In this document: one piece after another, positions 8,331 through 17,152 of the stretch
Numbering within the stretch: the first letter of the stretch is position 1
How the letters are laid out: the number at the start of each line of letters is the position of its first letter
Assembly (NCBI GenBank): GCA_024343425.1
Contig: BRLC01000022.1
Location: 1-55,457, forward strand
DNA from: Rhizobiaceae bacterium MnEN-MB40S
Lineage (GTDB): Bacteria; Pseudomonadota; Alphaproteobacteria; Rhizobiales; Rhizobiaceae
Direction of reading: 5' to 3'
Length of the DNA: 55,457 nucleotides
Made by a program: the position numbers and the translations under genes
The notes under the pieces: generated by a model
Database searches by the model: none
What the model saw: the letters and a program-made list of their open reading frames with translations, nothing else
What the model was told of the DNA's origin: nothing

Positions 8331-9095
8331 TCAGGCGACCGTGTGGAAGCCGTTGTCGGAATAGACGACCGAGCCCGTCATGGACGCGCTGTCGTCGCTG
8401 GCCAGGAAAGTCGCCACTTTACCGACGTCCTCGATCGTGACCAGACGGTTTGCCGGCGTGCGGGCTCGCACCTCGTCCAGAAGCGCATCGAAGCGGTCGA
8501 TGCCCGATGCGGCGCGTGTGGCGATCGGACCGGCCGATATCGCATTCGCCCGAATGCCGTGATCGGCGAGATCCGCAGCCAGATATCGAACGCTGGATTC
8601 CAGCGCCGCCTTGACCGGACCCATAAGATTATAGTGCTCGACCACCCTGTCGGCGCCGTAGAAGCTGACAGTCAACAGGCTGCCGCCGTTCTTCATCAGC
8701 GGAATTGCAAGCTTCGCCATGCGCAGGAAGGAATGGCACGACACGTCCATGGCCAGCGCGAAGCCTTCCGGCGAGCTGTTGACGACGCTGGTCTGGAGAT
8801 CTTCGCGCGGCGCAAAGGCAATGGAGTGGAGCAGAAAATCGAGTTGGCCCCAGGTCCGCTCGATCTCTTCGAAAACCGCTTCAAGCTGTCCCGGCGCGCG
8901 CACGTCGCAGGGAGCGAATATTGGTGCTTCCAGAGCCTCGGCGATCGGCTCCACATAAGGCTTCGCCTTCTCGTTCAGATAGGTGACGGCAAGATCCGCG
9001 CCGGCGGCGTGAAACGCTTTTGCGCAACCGGTGGCGATGCTGTGCTGGTTCGCGATCCCGACGATGAGACCGCGTTTTCCCGCAAGGTTGGTCAT
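8331..9095 (-). CDS. fabI: Enoyl-ACP reductase FabI-like
   Basis: 254 aa. An SDR fold with the FabI-type nucleotide motif (GIANQHSIATG) and the catalytic Y155-x6-K162 spacing (YNLMGPVK) that separates FabI from ordinary SDRs. FabI reduces the enoyl-ACP double bond in fatty acid synthesis. Its start overlaps the stop of the MaoC-Pta gene (ATGA), making it the last gene of a phaC-pta-fabI operon. In rhizobia such operon copies are usually secondary fabI genes linked to acetyl phosphate/PHA metabolism rather than the housekeeping copy. Confidence 0.9.
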   Translation of the reverse strand: MTNLAGKRGLIVGIANQHSIATGCAKAFHAAGADLAVTYLNEKAKPYVEPIAEALEAPIFAPCDVRAPGQLEAVFEEIERTWGQLDFLLHSIAFAPREDLQTSVVNSSPEGFALAMDVSCHSFLRMAKLAIPLMKNGGSLLTVSFYGADRVVEHYNLMGPVKAALESSVRYLAADLADHGIRANAISAGPIATRAASGIDRFDALLDEVRARTPANRLVTIEDVGKVATFLASDDSASMTGSVVYSDNGFHTVA

Positions 9096-10498
9096 TCTGC
9101 GGCTATCCTTGTGAGTGGGTCCCTGACGCTGACGAGCTTTGCAAGCGCCGCCGACGCAATTCGGGTGATGACGGAATCGGCGCGGCTGGTCAGCACGATC
9201 GGCACGCGCGCGCCCAGCACCAGACCTGCGGCGGTGGCGCCCGTGAAGTAGATCAGTTGCTTGGCCAGCATGTTGCCGGACTCCAGATCCGGCACAAGGA
9301 GGATATCCGCCTTGCCGGCGACCGGCGAAATGATGCCCTTGGTTTTGGCGGCGTCCACGCTAATCGCGTTGTCGAAGGCGAGCGGGCCGTCCACCTTCGC
9401 GCCGGTGATTTGACCCCGGGCCGCCATCACGGTCAGCGCGGCCGCGTCAAGCGTCGCCTGCATTTTCTCGTTGACCGTTTCAACGGCGGCCAGCACGGCG
9501 ACCAGCGGCTCTTCGTATCCGAGCCGAAGCAGGAAATCGATCGCATTCTGGCAAATGTCCAGCTTGCCGTTGAGATCGGGCTGGATGTTGACTGCGGCGT
9601 CGGTGATGACGAGCGGCTTCGCATAGGCCGGCACGTCGATCGCATAGACATGGCTGATGCGCCGTTCTGTGCGAAGCGGCGAACCGCGCGCCACAACGGC
9701 GGACAACAGTTCGTCGGTGTGGAGGCTGCCCTTGACCAGCATGCCGACCCGTCCGCTAGACGCCATTTCGACTGCGCGTTCGGCCGCCGCGTGGCTGTGC
9801 GGCGTGTCCTCGATCACAAGGTGGTCGATTGAAACCTGTGCGGCTTCGGCCGCCGCCTTGATTTTGGCTTCCGGGCCGACGAGCACGGGCTCCAGCAACT
9901 TTTCCTCGTAGACTTCGATAGCCGCAATCAACGCCTCCGGCGAGCAGGGATGTACGATCGCAGCCAGAACGATGCCGGAGTCGCGGGCTTTCTTCACGTA
10001 GCTGTCGAAGCGGTCATGCCGGCGCAGCGAAACATCCGGCAGGGTTGTTCGCGGCCATTCGATGATGGTGTCCGGCGCGATCACGGTGGCGGCGCCCGAT
10101 AGAACCTGCTGGCCATCCTGGTTGGTGCATTCGGTGTCGAGGATGACAATCCGCTTGCTGTCTTTCTTTTCGCGCACCTTGACCGAAGCCGTCACCGTGT
10201 CTCCGGGCGCCACCGGTTTCAGAAATTTGAGGTCCTGTCCAAGATAGATTGTGCCCGGTCCGGGCAGCTTCGTTCCGAGCACGGCGGAAATCAGCGCGGC
10301 CGTCCACATGCCATGCGCCACGATATGACCGAACAGGTCTGTGGCCGCGAAGGTCGCGTCCAGATGCGCCGGATTGACGTCGCCGGAAACGGCGGCGAAG
10401 AGATCAATGTCGTCGCGTCCGACGATGCGAACCATGGAGGCGCTGTCGCCGGGCTGAAGCTCGTCGAAGGTTCGGTTTCTCAGAAATTCCTTGTTCAT
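9092..10498 (-). CDS. MaoC dehydratase-phosphate acetyltransferase fusion
   Basis: The ATG at 10498 (MNKEFLRNRTFDEL) gives 468 aa; the upstream in-frame extension overlaps the phaC stop and is not credible. Residues 1-150 are a hot-dog MaoC/PhaJ-like enoyl-CoA hydratase domain (DIDLFAAVSGDVNPAHLD, VAHGMWTAALIS). Residues about 165-468 are a phosphate acetyl/butyryltransferase domain (PCSPEALIAAIEVYEE, DILLVPDLESGNMLAKQL). The protein type is annotated as bifunctional enoyl-CoA hydratase/phosphate acetyltransferase. It would link acyl-CoA hydration to acyl phosphate formation. The acetate kinase gene that normally follows pta in such operons is absent. Confidence 0.9.
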   Translation of the reverse strand: MNKEFLRNRTFDELQPGDSASMVRIVGRDDIDLFAAVSGDVNPAHLDATFAATDLFGHIVAHGMWTAALISAVLGTKLPGPGTIYLGQDLKFLKPVAPGDTVTASVKVREKKDSKRIVILDTECTNQDGQQVLSGAATVIAPDTIIEWPRTTLPDVSLRRHDRFDSYVKKARDSGIVLAAIVHPCSPEALIAAIEVYEEKLLEPVLVGPEAKIKAAAEAAQVSIDHLVIEDTPHSHAAAERAVEMASSGRVGMLVKGSLHTDELLSAVVARGSPLRTERRISHVYAIDVPAYAKPLVITDAAVNIQPDLNGKLDICQNAIDFLLRLGYEEPLVAVLAAVETVNEKMQATLDAAALTVMAARGQITGAKVDGPLAFDNAISVDAAKTKGIISPVAGKADILLVPDLESGNMLAKQLIYFTGATAAGLVLGARVPIVLTSRADSVITRIASAALAKLVSVRDPLTRIAAE

Positions 10499-10505
10499 CG
10501 ATCTC

Positions 10506-12293
10506 TCATTGCTGGAGGACATAGACGCCGGGCGCGTCGCAGAGCAGCGCCGAGCCCTCGGCGCCGGGGGACAGCTTTGGCGGTCCAACCCGTTCGCTCG
10601 ATGAGTGCTCAGTCAACCAGTCGCTCCATGCCTCCCACCAGGAACCTTCCTTACTCGGCGCAGCCGCTACCCATTCTTCGGGACCGAGCAGCGGATCGTC
10701 AATGCTTTTTTGTGCAATGCGGTAATGACGATGCGGATGTCCGGGTTCGCTGACGATTCCGGCGTTGTGTCCGCCGCTCGTCAGCACGAAGGTGGTGTCT
10801 GTATCCGTCAGCAGGTGGATTTTGTAGACCGAGCGCCAGGGCGCGACATGGTCCTTTTCCGTGCCGACGACGAACAAAGGCAAGCGGATGTTTTCAAGAA
10901 CGGCCGGGCGGCCGTCCACCATGAAATGGCCGCCGGCCAGCTGATTGTTGATGTAGAGTTTCTCCAGATATTCGGCGTGCATGCGATAGGGCATGCGCGT
11001 CGTGTCCGCATTCCAGGCCATGAGATCGATCATCGGCGTGCGTTCGCCCATCAGGTAGTCGTGCACCAGGTGCGACCAGACGAGATCGTTGCTTCGCAGC
11101 ATCTGGAAGGCGCCGGCCATCTGGTCTGCGGAGAGATAGCCCCGATCCCACATCATGCTTTCCAGCAGGTTCATCTGGCTGTGGTCGATGAACAGCGCGA
11201 GTTCGCCGGGTTCGGTGAAATCGGTCTGGGCGGCCAGCAGCGTCACCGACGCCAGCCGGTCGTCGCGAACTCTCGCCATGGCCGCGGCTGCGATCGAAAG
11301 CAGCGTGCCGCCGAGGCAGTAGCCGGCAGCATGGATCTTGCGTTCCGGCGCAATGACGCTGATCGCGTCGACAGCCGCCATCACGCCCGATTTGCGATAA
11401 TCGTCCATCGTCAGGTCGCGGTCTTCCTCATCGGGATTGCGCCACGAGATGCAGAAAACCGTGTGCCCGCGGCTGACGAGATAGCGAATGAGGGAATTTT
11501 CCGGAGAAAGGTCGAGGATGTAATATTTCATGATCCAGGCCGGCACGATCAGGATCGGTTCCGCCAGCACCTCGTCGGTTTGCGGAGCGTACTGGATCAG
11601 TTCGATCAGGTGATTGCGAAACACCACCTTGCCAGGCGTCACGGCGACGTTCTTGCCCGGAACGAAGTCCTCCGCTCCGACAGGTTTGTCGCTCGCCGCC
11701 TGCCTGGCGAAATCCGCGATATAGTTCTGGAATCCCTCGACAAGGTTTCGGCCGCCGGTCTCGATCGTCTTGTCGATTACTTTCGGATTGGTGAAAGGGT
11801 TGTTGGAGGGAGAAAACATGTCGAGGATCTGGCGAGTCGCAAAGGAGACGACTTCCTCGTTGTGCGGACTGACGCCTGGCACGGCGCGCGTCGCGCTTTG
11901 CCACCATTGCTGGGTCAGGAGAAAGGCCTGGGTCATGGTCGCGTAGGGCTGCTTGTCCCAGTGGTCGCCGTCAAAACGATGATCGCTGGGAACAGGGGCT
12001 GTCCCCCTCGGGGCTTGCGAACCGCCGGTCATCAAATGCTCGCCGAATTGCGCAGCCGTGCGCCAGCCCTTCTCGGCAAGCTCCATCCGCTTTCCGGGGG
12101 CTGCGGCCAGATGGAGGGACCAGTCGCAGAAGGCAAGCGCGAGGGCCGCAGGCGACAATCCGCCTGTCATCCGGCCGAGCGTGGCTTCCTGCATGCGATC
12201 GATAGTGCGGTAGGATTCGACGCCGGGATCGTCGTCGATATTCCGGTGAGAATTGGAAGATGTCGGCGATTGGCTCTGATTGACGAAACTCAT
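10506..12293 (-). CDS. phaC: Poly(3-hydroxyalkanoate) synthase (PhaC-like)
   Basis: 595 aa, the size of class I PHA synthases. The lipase-like box is GYCLGG with nucleophile C326. The partners D481 (KDHVAPW) and H509 (GGHNAG) sit at spacings matching the class I catalytic triad. The PhaC N-terminal region (FTNPKVIDKTIETGGRNLVEGF) is also present. It polymerises 3-hydroxyacyl-CoA into storage polyester. It heads the operon with the MaoC-Pta fusion 7 nt downstream; a MaoC (R)-hydratase can supply the (R)-3-hydroxyacyl-CoA substrate. No phasin or phaAB genes are adjacent. Confidence 0.92.
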   Translation of the reverse strand: MSFVNQSQSPTSSNSHRNIDDDPGVESYRTIDRMQEATLGRMTGGLSPAALALAFCDWSLHLAAAPGKRMELAEKGWRTAAQFGEHLMTGGSQAPRGTAPVPSDHRFDGDHWDKQPYATMTQAFLLTQQWWQSATRAVPGVSPHNEEVVSFATRQILDMFSPSNNPFTNPKVIDKTIETGGRNLVEGFQNYIADFARQAASDKPVGAEDFVPGKNVAVTPGKVVFRNHLIELIQYAPQTDEVLAEPILIVPAWIMKYYILDLSPENSLIRYLVSRGHTVFCISWRNPDEEDRDLTMDDYRKSGVMAAVDAISVIAPERKIHAAGYCLGGTLLSIAAAAMARVRDDRLASVTLLAAQTDFTEPGELALFIDHSQMNLLESMMWDRGYLSADQMAGAFQMLRSNDLVWSHLVHDYLMGERTPMIDLMAWNADTTRMPYRMHAEYLEKLYINNQLAGGHFMVDGRPAVLENIRLPLFVVGTEKDHVAPWRSVYKIHLLTDTDTTFVLTSGGHNAGIVSEPGHPHRHYRIAQKSIDDPLLGPEEWVAAAPSKEGSWWEAWSDWLTEHSSSERVGPPKLSPGAEGSALLCDAPGVYVLQQ

Positions 12294-12509
12294 GAATAGA
12301 TGTCCGATAATGCGCAGGCCGGCGGTGGAAATGTGTGAGGCAGGGTGCTGGTAAGTGTTTTACATCCGGAACTTAACAGAGACATGAACCGCCGACGGAT
12401 GCAAGGAAAGCAGCCGGACAATAGCGTCGAAGCCGTCTTTTCTCAAACAGCGTCGCATGATTCTCTTTAATCCGTTCGATTCGCGGCGATATCCGGGTAT
12501 GCTCGCCTC

Positions 12510-13553
12510 ATGCGCAGTACGAAAACAATTCATGTGGTCTCCTGTCACGCGGAGGGCGAGGTCGGCGACGTCATTGTCGGCGGCGTCGCCCCGCCGCCGG
12601 GCGATACGCTGTGGGAGCAGCGAAACTGGATCGAGACGGACGGGACCTTGCGCAACTTCGTGCTCAACGAACCGCGCGGCGGCGTCTTTCGCCATGTCAA
12701 TCTGCTGGTCCCGCCGAAGCATCCGGAGGCGCAAATGGGCTTTATCATCATGGAGCCCGAGGATACGCCGCCCATGTCCGGCTCCAATTCGATATGCGTG
12801 TCGACAGTCCTGCTCGACAGCGGCGTCATCGCGATGCAGGAACCGGAAACCCTTCTCACGCTGGAAGCGCCGGGCGGGCTCGTGCGCGTGCGGGCCGAAT
12901 GCCGCAACGGCAAGGCCGAGCGCATCCACATTCGCAATGTCGCGTCATTCGCGGGACGGCTCGACGCTGCGCTGGAAGTGGAGCGCCTTCCCACGTTGAA
13001 TGTCGACACGGCCTATGGCGGCGACAGCTTCGTCGTGGTCGACGCCGCCGCTCTCGGATTTGATCTTGTGGCCGATGAGGCGCATGATCTGGCCGAACTG
13101 GGCATGCGGATCAGCGACGCCGCCAACGCGCAAATAGGGTTCGAACACCCGGACCTTCCCGAATGGCGCCATATCTCCTTCTGCCTGTTTGCAGGGCCGC
13201 TGACCGAGGGCGCGCACGGTTTGGAGGCGCGATCGGCCGTCGCCATAAGACCGGGCAAGATCGACCGGTCCCCCACCGGGACCGCTGTTTCCGCACGGAT
13301 GGCGCTGCTGCACGCGCGCGGCTTGATGCAGGTCGGTGACCGGTTTACGGCGACCTCGGTCCTTGGATCGACTTTCGCCGGCCGCATTGCTGAAGTCGCG
13401 ACCGTTGGAACCGGGCCCGCGATCGTACCGGAGATCAGCGGTCGCGGCTGGATCACCGGAACCCACCAGCACATGCTTGATCCGGACGATCCCTGGCCGG
13501 AAGGCTACCGGCTGAGCGACACCTGGGGCCGTTCCGTCAGGAAAAAGCCCTGA
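12510..13553 (+). CDS. Proline racemase family protein, probable trans-3-hydroxy-L-proline dehydratase
   Basis: 347 aa of the proline racemase superfamily. Racemases and 4-hydroxyproline epimerases carry two catalytic cysteines. Here the first motif is MSGSNSICV with S90, and the second is DRSPTGT with T256. The second-position Thr is the known signature of trans-3-hydroxy-L-proline dehydratases, which eliminate water to give delta1-pyrroline-2-carboxylate. Ser at the first position is less usual. Racemase activity is therefore unlikely; dehydratase, or an unassigned lyase, is preferred. The Lrp regulator 76 nt downstream fits amino acid-responsive control. Confidence 0.82.
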   Translation: MRSTKTIHVVSCHAEGEVGDVIVGGVAPPPGDTLWEQRNWIETDGTLRNFVLNEPRGGVFRHVNLLVPPKHPEAQMGFIIMEPEDTPPMSGSNSICVSTVLLDSGVIAMQEPETLLTLEAPGGLVRVRAECRNGKAERIHIRNVASFAGRLDAALEVERLPTLNVDTAYGGDSFVVVDAAALGFDLVADEAHDLAELGMRISDAANAQIGFEHPDLPEWRHISFCLFAGPLTEGAHGLEARSAVAIRPGKIDRSPTGTAVSARMALLHARGLMQVGDRFTATSVLGSTFAGRIAEVATVGTGPAIVPEISGRGWITGTHQHMLDPDDPWPEGYRLSDTWGRSVRKKP

Positions 13554-13629
13554 ATTCGTATCGCGCCATTCACCAAATCAGCATCGAGTTGTAGTGTTTT
13601 TCCGGGCGTAACGGAAATATGATGGTGTG

Positions 13630-14091
13630 ATGAAGAGCATAGACGCAATTGACCGAAAGATTCTCCGTACGCTTCAGCGTGATGGCAGGCTAACCAATAT
13701 AGAACTCGCGGATCGCGTCAGCCTTTCGCCGACGGCGACGGCGGAGCGCGTCAAGAGATTGCATCGCGACGGCTTTATCGAGGGATACCAGGCGGTGTTG
13801 TCTCCGGAAAAACTCGGCCGCCATCTTCTTGTTTTCGTGCAGGTCAAGCTTGATCGCACCACGCCGGAGACTTTCGACGCCTTCGCCCGCGCCGTGCAGC
13901 GCAGCGACGACGTAATGGAGTGCCACATGGTCGCCGGCGGTTTCGATTATCTGGTCAAGGCGCGCGTCTCGGGCATGGACGCCTACCGCGCTTTCCTGTC
14001 CGACGTGATCCTGCCGCTTCCCGGCGTGCGCGAAACACACACCTACGCGGTCATGGAAGAGGTCAAGAGCAGCAGCTATCTTCCGGTGTGA
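13630..14091 (+). CDS. Lrp/AsnC family transcriptional regulator
   Basis: 153 aa from the ATG at 13630 (a GTG one codon upstream is possible). The N-terminal HTH is typical (IDRKILRTLQRDGRLTNIEL, then VSLSPTATAERVKRLHRDGFIEGY) and the C-terminal RAM ligand domain is complete (MECHMVAGGFDYLVKARV). Such regulators sense amino acids. The adjacent proline racemase-family gene suggests proline or hydroxyproline as effector, which is inference from position only. Confidence 0.92.
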   Translation: MKSIDAIDRKILRTLQRDGRLTNIELADRVSLSPTATAERVKRLHRDGFIEGYQAVLSPEKLGRHLLVFVQVKLDRTTPETFDAFARAVQRSDDVMECHMVAGGFDYLVKARVSGMDAYRAFLSDVILPLPGVRETHTYAVMEEVKSSSYLPV

Positions 14092-14144
14092 AAGCATTCC
14101 GATTTGGTGAAGCAATGACTCGCTGGCATTCGGCGAATGACCTG

Positions 14145-14174
14145 TTGACGTCATCGCAAGGTTGGTGCTAGCTT
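14145..14174 (+). promoter_or_regulatory. Candidate promoter of the RutA-like operon
   Basis: TTGACG at 14145-14150 and TAGCTT at 14169-14174 are separated by 18 nt. The transcript would carry a leader of nearly 190 nt containing the repeats at 14212-14261. An inverted repeat, GGCGAA-T-TTCGCC, follows at 14186-14198. This is read by eye only. Confidence 0.35.
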
Positions 14175-14211
14175 TTCACACGAAAGGCGAATTTCGCCGC
14201 TTCCGTACTGA

Positions 14212-14261
14212 GCCAAAACACCTTGGTGCGGGTTTTGCCGGGCCAAAATACCTCGGTTTTG
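14212..14261. repeat. Two tandem repeats, 30-bp period, each with internal dyad, upstream of RutA-like operon
   Basis: Copy 1 begins GCCAAAACACCTTGG (14212) and ends GTTTTG (14237). Copy 2 begins GCCAAAATACCTCGG (14242) and ends TTTTG (14261). Each copy is itself an inverted repeat (CAAAA ... TTTTG). The 30-bp spacing is about three helical turns, which suggests cooperative regulator binding or a leader RNA structure. Confidence 0.55.
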
Positions 14262-14369
14262 TGAGACATGTTGTTGTCTGCACGGGCTGAGGTCATGCGT
14301 CCAAAGGCAGGGTTTCCCCGTTCGTAGTCGTGACACGTCTTACTTCCTGCAAACTTGCTGTGAGGAATA

Positions 14370-14930
14370 ATGACGCTCAGACTGTCAATTGTCGTGGGGA
14401 ATCCAAAACCGAAATCGCGCACCCTGCAGGTGGCGACGGTGCTGGCCGGCAAACTGTTCGGCTCTCTGTCAAAAGACGCGGATATAATCGATCTTGCCGA
14501 CTACCGTGACGTCATCCTGGAATGGCCCAGCGAGAAAATGGATTCGGTCAACGCACGGGTTGCCGACAGCAATGTCGTCATCTTCGCCTCGCCGACCTAC
14601 AAGGCGACGTATACCGGCTTGCTCAAGGTCTTTCTGGACCGCTATCCGTCAAACGGCTTGTCTGGCGTCGTGGCCATTCCGCTCCTGACAGGTGCGAACG
14701 ATGCGCACGCCATGGGCCCGACAGTCAACCTCTCGCCTCTGCTGGTGGAGCTTGGCGCATTGGTTCCCGGACGCGGGTTCTACTTTGTCATCGACCATAT
14801 GGATCGCCTGGACGAAATCGTGCAGGCGGCGGCGGACCAATACGCCGCCAATATCGGCGATCTGACAGCGATCGCAGGATCGCTGAGAGGCAATGGCGAT
14901 CCAGGAGCGCCAAAGGGGCTTTCAGCATGA
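14370..14930 (+). CDS. NAD(P)H-dependent FMN reductase (SsuE/MsuE-like), copy 1
   Basis: 186 aa, flavodoxin fold: LSIVVGNPKPKSRT is the phosphate-binding N-terminus and FASPTYKATYTGLLKVFLD is the conserved flavin-site region of SsuE/MsuE-type reductases. It would supply reduced FMN to the luciferase-like monooxygenase at 16058. It is first in the operon, and its stop overlaps the next start (ATGA). It is strikingly similar to the gene at 17149-17703: most residues of the first 160 are identical by eye, including the whole GLLKVFLDRYP region, which indicates duplication. Confidence 0.88.
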   Translation: MTLRLSIVVGNPKPKSRTLQVATVLAGKLFGSLSKDADIIDLADYRDVILEWPSEKMDSVNARVADSNVVIFASPTYKATYTGLLKVFLDRYPSNGLSGVVAIPLLTGANDAHAMGPTVNLSPLLVELGALVPGRGFYFVIDHMDRLDEIVQAAADQYAANIGDLTAIAGSLRGNGDPGAPKGLSA

Positions 14931-15466
14931 ACAATCTTGAAGCTCAACACTCAACGCACGACGGCCCAGCTATAGATTCTCGCGAATTTCGTAGTGCGCT
15001 TGGGCTCTATGCCTCCGGGATTACAGTGATTGCCGGACACGATGGGCGCGAAGCGATCGGGTTCACCTGCCAGTCGTTCCACAGCGTCTCGATGGATCCG
15101 CCGCTGATCTCATTCAGCGTCATGAGGTCTTCATCCAGCTATCCGCGAATTCGCGAAACCGGAAAGTTTTCGGTCAATGTGCTGACCCGAAACCAGCAAT
15201 CGATTTCAAATCAGTTTGCGCGCAAAGGCGTCGACAAGTGGGAGGGTATCGAATGGTCCATGCTGCCGAGCCAGAACCCCGCGATAGACGGCGCGTTGCT
15301 GCTTCTGGACTGTAAAATAGCAAACGAGCATCGTGCTGGAGACCATTACATTGTTATAGGTCAAGTAATGAGAATCCATCCCGGCAATCACCAGGACAAA
15401 GAACCTCTTCTTTATTTCAATGGAGAGTACAGACATCTCGGAGACGTGACAGCGACCATGAAATGA
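14927..15466 (+). CDS. Flavin reductase domain protein (RutF/HpaC-like)
   Basis: 179 aa from the ATG at 14927, which overlaps the upstream stop; the longer in-frame ORF is an artefact. Conserved features of the DIM6/NTAB flavin reductase family: FRSALGLYASGITVIAGHDG, GFTCQSFHSVSMDPPLISFSV and ETGKFSVNVL. This is the family of RutF and HpaC, the reductase partners of two-component flavin monooxygenases. Its presence next to RidA and RutA-like genes gives the locus a RutF-RutC-RutA flavour. Confidence 0.88.
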   Translation: MNNLEAQHSTHDGPAIDSREFRSALGLYASGITVIAGHDGREAIGFTCQSFHSVSMDPPLISFSVMRSSSSYPRIRETGKFSVNVLTRNQQSISNQFARKGVDKWEGIEWSMLPSQNPAIDGALLLLDCKIANEHRAGDHYIVIGQVMRIHPGNHQDKEPLLYFNGEYRHLGDVTATMK

Positions 15467-15548
15467 TAGCTGGTTGATCAGGCAGTGCAAAGTAATTGGA
15501 TGTTGATATCCTGGTTTCAAACGGGCAATCGGATTTGGAGTAGAGTAC

Positions 15549-16007
15549 ATGAATGATCCCAAATTTGTCGTCGAGAAGCAGCTATGGGACGCAACGAAGC
15601 CCATGTGCCATCTGGTTCAGGCTGGTGATTTCATCTGGCTGTCGGGCGTCGTTGCATTCGACGAGAATGGAGCGGTCGTCGGCGCAGGCGACATAAAGGC
15701 GCAAGCGCGTCAGATTTTCACCAACGTTCGCCGGCGCCTTGGCATGGTCGGATGTGATCTGAATTCCATAATCAGACTGACCAACTATCTGACAACTCCA
15801 ATGGAAGACATGACTTTCACGAGACAATACTGGGAAGTGCGGGACGAATTTTTTGGCAATCACCGTCCGGCGAGCACTGGCGTGCAGGTGGTGGCGCTGA
15901 TGCTTCCCGAACTCGTGCTGGAAGTGGACGTCGTCGCCTATGCGCCCGGCGCGCAGATCGGGTCCGACGCCCGCATACTCAATGAAACACATTCCCGCCA
16001 TGCCTGA
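15549..16007 (+). CDS. RidA/YjgF/RutC family protein
   Basis: 152 aa, start preceded by GGAG. RidA-fold signatures: FIWLSGVVAFDENG, QARQIFTNVRRRLGMVGCDLNSIIRLTNYLT, and the late RPASTGVQV, whose Arg binds the substrate carboxylate in RidA-type deaminases. RutC, a member of this family, acts on the unstable product released after RutA in uracil degradation. A similar enamine/imine-hydrolysing job beside the RutA-like gene is likely. Confidence 0.88.
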   Translation: MNDPKFVVEKQLWDATKPMCHLVQAGDFIWLSGVVAFDENGAVVGAGDIKAQARQIFTNVRRRLGMVGCDLNSIIRLTNYLTTPMEDMTFTRQYWEVRDEFFGNHRPASTGVQVVALMLPELVLEVDVVAYAPGAQIGSDARILNETHSRHA

Positions 16008-16057
16008 ACCGGAAGCAGGCCAGGAATAGCGAGGTCCTTGAAAAATTGGAGAATGAA

Positions 16058-17152
16058 TTGACGAAAGTGATCGATGTCGGTGTTTTCATACCGGTTGGCA
16101 ATCATGGCTGGATCCACTCGGTGAATTCGCCTGCGGTCGAGGATGGTTCTTTTCGCCGTGTTCTTGAAGTCGTCCGCGGCGCCGAAGCGCTTGGCTTCGA
16201 TTTTGTACTGAGCCCGGGCATCTGGCGTGGCCGCAAGGGACCTTCGGAACACTGGATGCGTTCGCTTGAATCGATGACGACGTCAGCGGCCCTGTTGCAG
16301 GCGACATCCCGCATTGGCGTCTTCGGGACAATTCACATGACCGTCTATGAACCGGCGATCATAGCCAAGATGATGACGACGCTCGATCAGATATCGCCGG
16401 GGCGCGTCGGGCTCAACCTGGTGACCGGATCAAGCTACCTGGATTTATCCCATGTCGGACTTTGGAGGGACGGATTGAGCCACGATGAACGCTACGATCT
16501 CGCCGATGAATGGATAAAGGTCGTCAAGCGATTGTGGACAGAGGATGTTGTGTCCCACAAAGGCGAATTTTACGAACTTGAAGAGGCGACAATGGGCCCC
16601 AAGCCTTCCGCACTGCCGCCTCTCGCGAACGCCGGAGCATCCGGCCGAGGTTTCCGGTTTGCGGCCGAAAACTGCGACATCGCCTTCATCGGGTCGGGAG
16701 AAGGCAAATATATTGAAATTGGCCGGCAGGCCAAAGCTGTGGCCAGGGACATGGGCAAGACGGATCTCAAGATCTATGGTCTGCTCAATGTGATCCCGGG
16801 CGCGACCGACGAGGAAGCCCAGGCCAGGCTCGACTATTTCAACGAAGGCGTGGACGTCGAGTGTCTGGACGATATCGCTCTGGGATACGACATGAATCCC
16901 AACGCGAAGGATGTGAGCGCCGCATCGAAACGGATGGCGGGCGAAGGAAAGAGGACCGCAGTTCCTTCCAGTACGCTCGTCGGTTCCTATGACTCGCTGT
17001 GCCGGCGCATCGCCAACATCGTTTCCGAAAGTGAACTGGATGGCGTGATTCTGATCGTGCCTGACTACGTTGAGGATCTCAAGGCCGTTGCGGAAAAGGT
17101 GTTGTCGCCCATGTCGCAGTACGGCGTGGTATGCAGAGTAAGTGCGCAATGA
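16058..17152 (+). CDS. LLM-class FMN-dependent monooxygenase, RutA-like
   Basis: About 364 aa. I prefer the TTG at 16058 because GGAG ends 6 nt before it; an upstream in-frame TTG at 16046 is the alternative. The sequence tracks E. coli RutA (pyrimidine oxygenase): IDVGVFIPVGNHGW, SRIGVFGTIHM, ISPGRVGLNLVTG, and SSTLVGSYDSLCRRIANIV near the end. RutA opens uracil by flavin-dependent oxygenation of an amide C-N bond. The other rut genes (RutB amidohydrolase, RutD, RutE) are missing and an ABC transporter is present instead, so the substrate probably differs. Its stop overlaps the second FMN reductase (ATGA). Confidence 0.85.
   Translation: MTKVIDVGVFIPVGNHGWIHSVNSPAVEDGSFRRVLEVVRGAEALGFDFVLSPGIWRGRKGPSEHWMRSLESMTTSAALLQATSRIGVFGTIHMTVYEPAIIAKMMTTLDQISPGRVGLNLVTGSSYLDLSHVGLWRDGLSHDERYDLADEWIKVVKRLWTEDVVSHKGEFYELEEATMGPKPSALPPLANAGASGRGFRFAAENCDIAFIGSGEGKYIEIGRQAKAVARDMGKTDLKIYGLLNVIPGATDEEAQARLDYFNEGVDVECLDDIALGYDMNPNAKDVSAASKRMAGEGKRTAVPSSTLVGSYDSLCRRIANIVSESELDGVILIVPDYVEDLKAVAEKVLSPMSQYGVVCRVSAQ

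Noticed and set aside
10605..12299. 564-codon plus-strand frame opposite phaC
   Set aside because: PhaC has its full catalytic triad on the minus strand; the opposite frame has no recognisable motif.
12294..12509. Pho box upstream of phaC, expected from related phosphate-controlled operons
   Set aside because: I could not find a convincing pair of CTGTCAT-like repeats in the spacer.
13136..13152. tRNA T-arm-like sequence GGGTTCGAACACCC
   Set aside because: It lies inside the proline racemase-family gene in frame (GFEHPD), and no acceptor, D or anticodon arm can be built around it.
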